Source of the DNA: Rhyzopertha dominica
Lineage: Eukaryota > Arthropoda > Insecta > Coleoptera > Bostrichidae
NCBI GenBank assembly: GCA_025024175.1
Contig: QCXZ01000001.1
Span: 10,478,001 to 10,542,000, forward strand
DNA: 64,000 nt
Direction of reading: 5' to 3'
Both the position numbers and the translations under genes were made by a program. Of the stretch, positions 24,282 to 35,200 are shown one piece after another. The notes beneath the pieces were generated by a model, which saw only the letters and a program-made list of their open reading frames with translations, made no database searches and was not told the DNA's origin. Position 1 is the stretch's first letter. Every line of letters begins with the position of its first letter.

Positions 24282-24523
24282 GTATTAAACTGATTTTAGT
24301 GACCTTAGTTTGTTAGTTTTATTGTGTTGGCCACATCACCACACTTTGGTAAAATCGAATATCAACCAATACAAATTTGAATACTGATTTTGAGCAGCCA
24401 AAATTTTAAAAATGAATACCGCAAAGTAAAATCAAGTAACAGTTACTTTTTCATTTTGCTATTGTGTAAGTGATCCTTTATGAAGTTTCATGCTTATTTT
24501 AGAAAAATCACTTACGTTCTGGG

Positions 24524-25152
24524 CACTGATCTCTAAATAACTGGATGTCGCTTACATACCAAAATGCATGTAAAGTATTGGTTATAGATTTAAGCAACCT
24601 TAGCGCTTCTAGCCGCTGGTCCTTGTACTAAAATTTTGACAAAGGTTCGCTTCTGCGATAAATATGACGTTAATGACTGACTGTTAAAATCGTGAACCGT
24701 CCGTATTAACATTATACACCTTTCTCAGTAAGTAGCAAAGCACGTGGTGTTCGTTTTTGTTACTGAATGGCATATTCGGCACCCACGGTGATTATATAAC
24801 TTAAGTATGGTACAATGCGAATTTTGTAAAGAAAGATCTACTACATCGAAGCACCTCTCATTCCACTTGTAAGTGTTTCTTATCTTTATAGTAATTGTGA
24901 GCAGTCAATACAACTCATCACCTGTCTGCAGATTTCCAAAAGATGATCGTTGTGGCTTCAGTGAGAAACATGTGCCGTACAAACTGAATGTTAGGTTTAC
25001 TCATAACCATATTATATAGTTCAGGATCTAACCTAAAATTTGAACGCGCCGTTAAATTGATAGTACGAGTACCAGCGGCATGGCGGCGCACGAGTTTCTA
25101 CTTTCACAGTTTTGATTGACTTGTGGGACATCCAGTTATTTAGAGATCAGTG
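24524..25152. mobile_element. P-element-superfamily transposon copy (629 bp, non-autonomous)
   Basis: The two ends are 26-base exact inverted repeats, beginning CACTGATCTCTAAATAAC at 24524 and ending at 25152. The 8 bases directly outside are identical on both sides: GTTCTGGG at 24516-24523 and 25153-25160. An 8-bp target duplication and short inverted repeats fit the P superfamily, and the remnant THAP-like reading frame inside (24807-25019) supports this. The transposase body is missing, so the copy cannot move itself. hAT elements also make 8-bp duplications, but the THAP-like exons favour P. Confidence 0.85.
24807..25019 (+). pseudogene. THAP-like zinc-finger fragment of a P-type transposase
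   Basis: An ATG at 24807 opens a frame with CEFCKERS and HLSFHL, ending at a GTAAGT donor after 24868. A CAG acceptor at 24931 leads to FPKDDRCGFSEKHV and a stop at 25017-25019. The C..C spacing, followed by SFH and FPKD, is the start of a THAP DNA-binding domain, the usual N-terminus of P-element transposases. The rest of the domain and the catalytic region are absent. Confidence 0.65.
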
Positions 25153-25160
25153 GTTCTGGG

Positions 25161-26961
25161 GTTTGAAATTTCTTTTGTAGATGTATTTTATCGGCACGGG
25201 ATTTAAATCAGGACTACATGCAGGTCATGGCAATAATTCATTATTTGCCGTCTTTTTTTGAGACCTTTTCGTCATAGAGGGAATTTATAGGACCGAACAC
25301 TAGTATGCGTCCGCCACTGGGGTCGGTATACATCATAATTTGAACAGAATAAAATTCTAGACTATTTTGTTCCAGAGTTTTTTTTCCGCGCTTGTTCTTT
25401 ATTTTGGAATTTTTGCATCTGCCTAGAAACCTTTGCAAAGGTTTTGGCATTTTTACTTTTCAAAATTGACAAAATTATCAAACCCATACAATCCTTAATC
25501 AATCTAGAAAAAAATTGCTCTATTATTCAACGAGATATTTTGGTACAATCGTTTCTTTTAAAAAAAGCAGGCTTTTTATAATGTATAAATGAAATATGTT
25601 CTAAAACCTTGATTGTATAAATGTTTGCACATTATTTTTTTAATGTGAAAAACTAGCGTTTTTTGTACCTTATTAATTTTTCTATATACATGTAAAACCA
25701 AATAATTAAATTGAAAATATTTGCTGCTCAAATGCATACAAAAAAAGTAGGGTTCATAATTTTAATTTAACTACATAAGCTTATGACAATCAAAATCACA
25801 GTTATCGGGTGCATATATTTACCACATGCAGTTCCTTCGCTGTATCTGATCCTCCAGCTGAAAGAATCCCCTGTCCACATGATTTTTGAAGCAAATGCTA
25901 CCCACCCTTGTCGGCATTCCAGCTACTGTTCTGTCAAACTATAGGGGCGCGATCGTTCAATATCAGCGCTAAAACGCCGCTATCCTTGCGCGCAGGTTCC
26001 TTAAGGAATACGAGGAAACACAAAACTTTCACCTAAAAACCGAAATTCGACATAATGAGCTACTTTATTATTGTATGTATCTCGGCGTGCCCACACCGAA
26101 CAAGAGGAAATTGTAATTGATAAGAATACGCCCCCTTTATCGCCGTTCAAATCCCAGAACACTATCTTATTAGGCTGAGCGGTGCTGTAATATCCGGGAA
26201 ATATATTTTTTGAATGTCGTGCGACCGTGCGATTCGGTTTGCACGTCATTTTTATTAATATTGCCATTAGGACTTGAAATTTTATGTGTAGCAATTTGTG
26301 AACGTTCAAAGGCAGTACGACTAGACATAAAAACAAGTTGCAACAGCTGTATTTTTAGAAATAGTCAACAGATTTTCCTTAGCTTGTTATTTTGCCGTTC
26401 TCCTGGGTATGTTTTGTATTTTAATGGTTCGAATTTGGATACCTATACTATACCTACCTTTTAGTACGTGCTTTACCAGATAAACACTCCTAATATCTTA
26501 TTATCCTTATTAGCTCAAGATTGTGTCATAATCGTATACCTTTAAACTAAATTCAATTTTCTTAAACCATTTCTTATTACTGCTTTACCTAATGTACAAA
26601 TGCAAACATACCCGCTATAGTTTACATTAGAATATTTCAAATACATATAAGGGAATTGTTTTTGAGTGAAATTTCCTCAAAAAAAATAGTATTTTCTACG
26701 AAACAACTTTTTTGTTAAATTTTACAGCATAGGTACGCTTTCTTAAAATTTCAGTGTAAATTTACCACTCCCTTAAATTTTCTAAGAAATACACTAAAAT
26801 CCTGTTTTTCAAATCACCCGCTGCACTGCAAATATTTTTTCGCGCTCAATGATTCACAGAGCTCTACAGTTTTGTCCGTGGCTACATTCATTAGTTACCA
26901 AGAGAACGGAGTGTTGCCACTTCTTCTAAGCCGTTATTTTTTTGCTAATAAAAATTAAACC
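25161..26961. other. AT-rich spacer, nothing recognised
   Basis: No recognisable gene, RNA or repeat pair. The stretch near 25800-25990 is somewhat richer in G+C and could be a fragment of something transcribed, but neither strand gives a protein I know. Confidence 0.45.
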
Positions 26962-26969
26962 ATTTTAGT

Positions 26970-26999
26970 CACTGATCTCTAAATATTTAGAGATCAGTG
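26970..26999. mobile_element. 30-bp palindromic footprint of the P-type transposon
   Basis: CACTGATCTCTAAAT, the first 15 bases of the P-type element's terminal repeat, is followed at once by its exact reverse complement. The 8 bases ATTTTAGT stand on both sides (26962-26969 and 27000-27007). The site therefore received a full insertion with its 8-bp target duplication and then lost everything between the outer 15 bases of each end. P transposase is known to cut inside the terminal repeats with a long stagger, leaving footprints of roughly this size. Confidence 0.85.
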
Positions 27000-27007
27000 A
27001 TTTTAGT

Positions 27008-28272
27008 AGTCAAACATGACGCATGATTCGTACGTAATGGCACTTTGTTGGATTTGTCCTGTTTTCAATCTCGTATTTTAAGGATGTACATGAATTTGTT
27101 AGAATTTGTCAATATAATTTAAGTGTAAAATCACAGATTATTAACTTACAGCATAGAATATCACCTGAATATTCAATCGTACGTATAACTCCACTAAAGA
27201 ACAAAAATTGTTCTGTGTAGATAGAGGTTCCAAAACTGACTGATAGATGGCGCAGCTTTCAGATGTATTTATTTAAAACGATTTAGATACTGTTCTAGCG
27301 TTGAAAATGTTGCAGTATATATTTGGTTAAAAAAGCCGAGGAAGGAAAAACCGCACTACTTTCAATAAATGAGAACATAAACACTTTCTTATGTGATTTT
27401 TTCTTTTATTACTCGTAATATAAACACATGCATATAGCGATCATTCGATAGAAGGAAGTAAATAGAAATAGAAAAGATTTTATGCTCTGAGCAAGTTACA
27501 AAATGGAATAACTTAGGTAACTCTATTTAGCCTTTTAAATGTTTTTTAAGTTATTTTTAGTTTGGGTTTTACTTAATTACTTGTTTAACATCCAATTTGA
27601 CGAAATTGGCACTCGTTTATAGCAAACAAATAAATCTGTGGTGATACACAAGCTTCTTAACTGTTACATTATGTATTCTTATTATATATAAATTTTATAA
27701 TTATGACATTAAGCTGGATGGTTGGTTGGTAGCTACAGTTTACTAGTTGAAATGAGAATAAATCCTATTTACCCAGTAAACAGGAAATTTTGTCACATAG
27801 TGCTCAGCTTATTCAAAACTCATACACTTAAAGTCACTAGATATTTAATACTGTGCATACACTTAACTTGGGGCGCAGACTATCGGCAATCCATAAAAAC
27901 TTGAATTAGCTGGCAACAACAGAGACACTATTGACCAGAAAGGACTTGGTGTACTTGGATAGAGGCAACTACCAGTGGCTGAGGTGTAGTTTGAAAAGTT
28001 AAATCAAGGGAAGAAATCACCATTTTTGTGTTCTCAATGCCAACTTACTTTATTACTTACCTACGTAATATTTAATATTTGAACCCCTTTAAAAAACGTG
28101 TTGTAAGAGTTTATACTTACTATATGCTCTCTTAGGCATTTTTTCCAAAAATCCCTTTTTTTCCATTTTACGAGCTATGGTCAGAAACAAACGCAAAATT
28201 GTCAACAACCATTTTATTAACAACAATACAACCAGTATAAATAAAGATCTAAATAAAATAACCTGTCCAAAT
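27008..28272. other. Spacer and 3' UTR of the porphobilinogen deaminase gene
   Basis: The right end holds the 3' UTR of the deaminase gene, with an AATAAA signal on the minus strand at 28213-28218. The remainder has no recognised gene or repeat. Confidence 0.5.
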
Positions 28273-29988
28273 TCAACTAGTACCCCTAATATGAGCCTGA
28301 GCTTTAGCCATCACCTCCGTAGCACCCTGTTTCATTAAATTTTGTGCCAGTGCTTCCCCCAACCTGGAAGCCTCTTCGAACTTATCCATGGGAACATCCG
28401 GGTGCCCTACAAGTCCACAATAGAGAACAGAACCGCCATTTTTAGAATTACCGGCACCAGCCGTCAATATGTCTGACAACTGCCCGAATTTTCCGTTTTT
28501 CTGGAGAAAGGGACATTTCGTTATCTCAAGCTGTGAATCTCCCTCCACATTTCCGTCCAAATATGGACACTTCGCCATGAAATCCACCCCGATAGGTACC
28601 TCGACGGGACAGTGCTCGTGAGGGTCATTTTTATAAACCTCGATGGGTATTTCGTCACGTTTCGGCTTTTTGGCGACAGGACTCAGGTTTTCGATGTCAC
28701 CTACACAATTTCTCGGGCAAATTTTATCATCTTGCTTTGCGTATGGACATCCGTTACATCTACTGATTTCCGTAAGTTCAAACGTTGTTTTTGCCTGTTC
28801 TCTCAGTTCTTCTTTACCGTCCAGAGACCATACGGCACCTGTTACTTCAAGAGTGTACTGTTTATCGTCAGTTTTTGTCAAATCAGTGGCGACAGCCACG
28901 GGAGCGCTGCAACCCCCACCTAGAGTTTTTAGGAAACTGCGCTCTGCGATTATTCGAAGTGCAGTTTCTATATCATACAAGGGCTGAAGTAATTTGATTG
29001 TTTCTACATCGGATTCTCGACATTCTACCGCTAGAGCACCCTGGCCTACTGCATAAAGAAAAGAATCAGCCTCCAGAACCTGATGGAAGAAAGAACACCT
29101 TTAGGAATTCTGATCAAATGTAAAATTTATGGATGCTAGGATCTTTTGGAATAATTCCAGAAATTTTCGTGATATATGGCAATATTTTGGGGCATTTTTT
29201 GTTTCACTTTAGCATGGTATCCCTGCATATGCACCAAGAACTAATACAACTAATACCTCAGTTATTCTGCTGTCCCATTCCATCCTAACCAGCCCAGCTG
29301 CAGCCAAAATTATAGCTTGAAACTCCTGCAACTCGTCCAGTTTTCTCAGTCTTGTGTTCAAGTTACCTCGGATATTTTTCACGTTTAAATGAGGGTATCG
29401 CCTCGCCAATTGAGCAGTACGTCTCAAACTGGACGTTCCAATGGTACTACCGTTTGGTAAAGCATCCAAGGAAGTGCAGCCGAGATCCTTTTGTACCACT
29501 AGTGCATCACGTGGATCTTCCCTGACATAAGATAGCTGTTTTTACACTTTCTTGTTATTTCAATAGACGAATACCTTTTTAAGACGGCTCCGATCGCCAT
29601 GGTTTCTGGCAAAGTTGTCGGCAGATCTTTTAACGAATGCACAACGAAATCTACATGGCCAGCCATCAGCGCAACCTCCAGTTCCTTTGTAAACAATGAT
29701 TTTTCCCCTATCTTCGGTAGTGCTATGTCTAACACCTTGTCACCCAGTGTGCTCATCGTAACTACAAAAATTTACATTTCAAACAGCAATTAATAAAAAA
29801 CTGTCATTAACTGACCTATTTCGAAGTCTTTGTGCGGGTGTAACCCTTTGAGCAATGAAATTACATGCCTAGTTTGTATTAAAGCCAGCTGGAATTAAAT
29901 GACCTACTAATTACACTGCTATTTTTAGGTTATGCGGACTTACTTCGCTTTTTCGGGATCCTACACGAATTTTACCGTCGCCACTCAT
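28273..29988 (-). CDS. Hmbs: Hydroxymethylbilane synthase (porphobilinogen deaminase)
   Basis: Joins four porphobilinogen molecules into hydroxymethylbilane in cytosolic haem synthesis. Five exons, 29944-29988, 29816-29888, 29575-29761, 29257-29521 and 28273-29079, give 458 residues with consistent phases. Landmarks: [10 protein letters not shown] at the N-terminus, [60 protein letters not shown], and [10 protein letters not shown] carrying the Cys (about 247) that should hold the dipyrromethane cofactor. The protein is about 100 residues longer than the human cytosolic form. The extra part, about residues 295-390, contains five Cys-Pro dipeptides (GCPY, ICPR, HCPV, KCPY, KCPF). Cys-Pro is the core of haem-regulatory motifs such as those in ALA synthase, so haem feedback is a possibility, not shown. 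Confidence 0.93.
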
Positions 29989-31039
29989 GTTTTTTGGGGT
30001 GCTTCTGACGAGGTTTTAATTCAGTCTTCTTTTAGTTTGGTCACCTACTTACGCTAAGGCATGTTCGTAATTTTATTATCACATTGCAACTGCAAATCAC
30101 GTATGAACGATGAACGTATGACGTTTGTTGCAATTCAGCTAGGTTGCCAAATCAAAAATTGTGTCTCGAAAAAGAGCAATATTCATAATAACTTCAATAA
30201 AAACAGCTAATGCAACTTGTTCCATTCCATGCAGAACAATTTTAAAAACTAAAATGACACTAGGTGTTTAGTAAAATTGTAAGAGAAAGTTGTAGGTATA
30301 TTGGATATGGTGAAAAAATATATATATTTAACACATCAGTTTTCCAAATTCGGTAACAATTAGAGGAATCAGGGGGTAAGGAAGTAAGAAAGAAAGCACC
30401 CAAATAACTATTTTTATTTGAGTTTCGCGATATTAACATACCTACACAATCGGTGAAATATGACAACCTTGTCATTACGCGTTAAAATTCCTGCTTATTA
30501 TTTATTATAAGTCATTATTATGGCCTGCGGTGATGAAACGAAGGAAGTGGGGAGATCTATATCGTATATCCTGGCAATTCTTCTATACAATTATCGCTCG
30601 ACCAAACATATACCCTTTGCTTTTTCTTGTACTTCAAAAATAAACATATCCATAGAATAATCATACCTATGAGTCGAAGTTACGCATTGATGCATTTTTA
30701 AGAATAAAGCAACATAAAATACATCACGCATATTCAAATAATTATAAATGCGCAATCACTGATCGCGAGTAATAACTTTTCCATAGCTAATGACTTGTCA
30801 TTTTCTTTGATTATTGCATTATTGGTAAGAAAAAGTGCTAGTTCACACGGTTGAGAAAATCGCGTGAATCTATGCAATTTGAATATGTAACGAGGTGCAA
30901 TGTTGCCAGAATATTGAATGATCATTTCTACCGTAATCCTGCCATTTAATAACAAATTACAGCAAAATATTCTAATTTGATGAGAAATATGGTTATTAAC
31001 TAATACGCTTTATTCACTATAGATTGTAAAATAACTAAT
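29989..31039. other. Upstream region of Hmbs, no gene seen
   Basis: The promoter and 5' UTR of the deaminase gene should lie in the first 200 bases. The remainder is AT-rich with no recognised coding sequence, RNA or repeat. Confidence 0.45.
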
Positions 31040-31341
31040 TACAATAATAACAGTAAAACTGCTCCGCTTAGATGTTTTTGCCCTTGTTTTCTCGGCTGGT
31101 ATAATTCATTATTTTTCAATCCAAACTTGTTTACCCATTAACCAAACTGTCCGAAGCACTATATTTACCATCTCCTGTCGCTTGTCTATCAAGACTGATC
31201 ATCTTGCTGGAGACATATTCTCGCTGGGTGAAAACATTTGATCATCAGGAATATGAGAAGGCACTGCAAAACATAAGGGATATCTATCTGGGTGTCGATG
31301 TTAGCTGTAGGATACCTCAAACACCAGCCATGGCATCATAA
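31040..31341 (+). pseudogene. Coding-like fragment of unknown origin
   Basis: A frame open from about 31100 to the TAA at 31339-31341 reads like real protein. It includes LSEALYLPSPVACLSRLIIL, then ETYSRWVKTFDHQEYEKAL and NIRDIYLGVDVS. It has no Met near its beginning and no good splice acceptor, and a protein-like piece in another frame lies just upstream (31048-31095). This suggests a truncated, frameshifted gene copy. I cannot name the parent gene. Confidence 0.4.
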
Positions 31342-32253
31342 TTTTCGCGTGTCATGTTGCTCTCCTATGTGTAGTTCAAATGTTTCAGCTGATATGGCAG
31401 CTAAAGTGTGAGGGCAAAAACTATCCTAATGGCTGGCATAAGAAAGGAGCACACAATGTACAAAGAATATATGAATAAAATAGTTAATAGTTAATAAAAC
31501 GTAAAGATTACTTAAATATGAGGTAAAATATGATAATTTACATGATGTTCCAAAATTAGCTCAAAATTCACGAGTGATGAATTGTGGACAAAAAAAGGAC
31601 TGTCCTTGTAGAAAATTTTGGGTACCTCTTATAGATCCTACTAGTGCTAAATGTAATCGAATAACATAAAAAGTACTCATACTATAAATTTTATGAGTAC
31701 TCAAAATTGCTTTTAAAGTTGATATTTGGCAACAAAGCTGTTAAGGTTGACTTGTAGATCCTGGAAATTATATCTCCACTTACCTGACCCGATTATCAAA
31801 CGATAAAAATCCTTGAAGGAAAAGTACAAAAAACCATATAATGATACATGAAAATTTATTTCTTTGCACAACACAAGCTCAAAAGCAGAATACTCTCCAC
31901 AGTAGTAATAAGATGAAATATTCGCATCAAAAAAAAAGTGTAGCAACTTCAAGCCGATAACTTCCCAAAACTCCTCGGAACGATCAGAAAATCGCCGAAC
32001 ATTAAAAACATAGCACCACTGTTCAAGATTCACTCTGATACAGTATCACATTTTGCAAGTTTGTCGAACCTCCGTTAGTAACGAAATTATTTACAATGAA
32101 ATTTTGTCGAAAATAAACGCAAAATCGTACAAAATTAAAATTTATACATTCTTTGGAATGTCGATAATTACATTAACAATTGATATATCTACATATACAC
32201 ATCTTGTTATGGACACCGAATTAAAAATACCTCCCCGACGCGTCACTCTTGCG
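31342..32253. other. Spacer and 3' UTR of corkscrew
   Basis: The right end is the 3' UTR of the corkscrew gene. A 10-base inverted repeat (AGTACTCATA and its complement, around 31670-31702) could form a small hairpin. No gene was recognised; a 106-codon minus-strand frame at 31713-32033 lacks any familiar motif. Confidence 0.45.
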
Positions 32254-35200
32254 TCATGTTTTCCTCAGCGTCGTGGGCGGCGTGGCGGGCGTTCCCAAGG
32301 ACAACTTGCGCTCCTTAACGGGAATGTTTTCATAAAACGTTGGCTTCGGAAGGTCGTCCGGTGGCCTAACCAACAACCGATGATGTTTCAATGCGTTTCG
32401 GATGCCAATGTGGTTCACTTACCTAGGAAGCTGCATTTCAGACACTGCTCTGGCGGATCGCTTGCTGTCGCTGCGTAGCACCACGTTGTTCGACAAATTG
32501 CACATAGACGACCTATCGGAGATGGCCATGCTGCTTGTGCTTCCCGATAAGTTACCGTTGCTGTTCTGGGAGTCCAAGTCACAGCTGTACTTGATGTTCG
32601 TGTATTCTCGGCCGACCTGCATGCATTTCTAGAACAAAAATTAAACAACTGAAGGTACCAATTTTTAGTTTATCAGATGTCACTTTCATTTTATAATTAA
32701 CAATAGAAATTGCATAATTCTCTTATTAATAAGGTTGACGTTAGAAAAATCATTCTAAGTACCATATAGATTTTCCCAAAATCAGGTTTATTAGTTTATA
32801 TACAGGGTGTCGCAATAAGGAATGTATAAGTGGTTCTATCTCCGTATTGCTTTGTCTTAGAAGCTGGAAAAAAAAAATTATTAAGGAAATGGGGTACTCT
32901 AAATTCTCTAAAAAATTTTTTTTGAAGCTTCTAACAATGCCGCCAAAGGGTGTTTTGGACATTGTCAATAACATAATTCAATTCTTTATTGTAAAAATAT
33001 TTATTCTACCTCATAACTTTCCACTAGAGGGCACAATCTACATATATCTTATATTTTTGTAAATTACTCAAAACTTTTAAATGGAATGGTTCGAGTTTAT
33101 AGAGATTTTCTGAAAAAGCATTTTGTTACTTCAAAATAAAAAAAAATGTACACTACTATATTTATTTTTAGCCGAGTTATCGCTAAAAACATTAGAAATT
33201 TTTAACAACTAAAGTAACTGGACTTATTTTCAGTTATTTACTGAATTAACTTAACCAAAATCGAGCATTATTTTCAACACTAAACAATAACAATACAACA
33301 ACAACAATAAAACAATGAACAATAAAAAACCAATAGGTATAAATAAATTAATCTGGTAAATGTTCAAAATGCCTTCCATCATTGGCAATACATTTATCAA
33401 TTCTTCTGCGAGTACTCAACAGAGCAGATTCAATATCTGGCTTTGAAATGTTATTAATTACCTAGCTAATATGTTCAATCATATCTTCCCTACTGGTTGG
33501 AACGGTTTGATATACCATGTCCTTTAATCTCCCCCAGAGATAAAAATGTAATGCTGTCAGATCTGGTGATCTGGCTGGGCATCGAAAGAAGCTGCCTCTA
33601 CCGACAACAGTTTAAATAAGTCATATCTAAATACTTCCGCACATTTTGTGTAGCTGTCCACAGATTGTTTTGACGCAGGCGACATGGCATAGACGTAATT
33701 ATTATAGAAAGAAGTGTCTGTCTTTTTTTTTGTTATGAAGCATACAAAATGCTTTTTCTGATACCTAATCTTACTAAACTTTTACCATTCCATTTAAAAA
33801 TATCGAGTAATTTGCAAAATAATAAAACATATGAGGCAAAATAAATATTTTTTCAATAAATTTTTCTTAAGTCGACATTGCTCTTCCTAATGAAACAAAC
33901 CTGAATAAAATACAACTGTCCATGTCCACTGAAATAGCAGCCATTTGTTTGCATCAATGTTATCCTCTCCCTCATCTCTCCAGTCACTTTTGATTAAAAA
34001 AAATGTATGACTTTTGGGTGTATTTTGGTCTGAGGAATGCAGTAGAAGTGATTTAAATATACTTTTATTTGACAATGCCAAAAAACACCCTTTGGTGGCA
34101 GTGTTAGAAGCTTGAAAATATTTTTAGAAATTTATTTCCCTAATAATTTTCCACAACTTCTAAGACAAAGCAATACACATATACAATCGCTTATGCTCCT
34201 TATTGCGACACCCTGTAGGGTATAATTCTTTTCCACATAGTCTTAGCCCCGGTTGCACAAACAGGGATCAAATTTGATCCGAATTTAATCCACAGTAGTT
34301 GATATAGCAACACCAATCACAACACCGAATTCATGACGTTGCTAGGTAACGACCGCAAATTAAACTCGGATTAACATTGATCCACATTTGTGCAACGGAT
34401 CTCTTGAATCACTTAGGCCCGGTTGCACAAACATTAATCCGAATTTAATCCCTGGTCGTTGCCTAGCAATGTCATGAATCCAGTGTTCTGATTGGTATTG
34501 CTATAGTAACGACCGTGGATTAAACTCGGATGAAATTTCCTCTATATTTGTGCCCCCCAACCGGGCCTTAAGGTTTTTACATCTCAATTAATAATGTATA
34601 TTAGAGATTCTGAATAACAAGCTACTATTGTTGTTGTTTTGTTAATTTTGAGTTGTGTGTTTGTGTTGAACAATCAGTCAATGAAGTTCTGTATTTTTCT
34701 TTGTATTATTATAGTAGGTTTAAGCTATATTCAATTAAATTTATTATTATTATTATTATTTGTATACTTGTCAAATCGCTAAAATTATAACTCCAGTAAA
34801 TTAAAGACAAACACTAACCTGATTTTCCTTCCGTATCTCCGTCAGTGTTTCAATGTGGTGCTGCACGGCCAAATACACAAACTTGTACTGCGCCTCCGTC
34901 TGCACCATGCCGGACCGTTGCGACCTGACCATCTGAATGGTGCGCTGTATGTCGATCTCACAGTCCAGCCCGTTCTTCTTCAGCTGATCAAGGATCATGT
35001 CGATCACGATAAAGGTGCCCGTTCTGCCGATCCCGGCCGAACAGTGCACCAGGATGGCGCCCGGGGGGTGGCTGGCTGGTAGCTCCTGAGCCAGCGACTC
35101 CTGCCGCCTGTTCACCTCGTGCAGGAAGTTCAAGACGCAGCCGGGGTCGGACGGGACGCCGTGATCTGGCCAGGCCTTGAAAAACGATCGATTTTACAAA

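Noticed and set aside
25241..25450. 69-codon minus-strand frame downstream of the P-type element
   Set aside because: Lys-rich AT-driven translation without a known domain or conserved pattern; outside the transposon boundaries.
28612..28997. Plus-strand frames of 70-114 codons over the last Hmbs exon
   Set aside because: Antisense shadows of a well-supported coding exon.
31670..31702. Small hairpin AGTACTCATA ... TATGAGTACT
   Set aside because: Too short and without flanking duplications to call a transposon footprint or an RNA gene.
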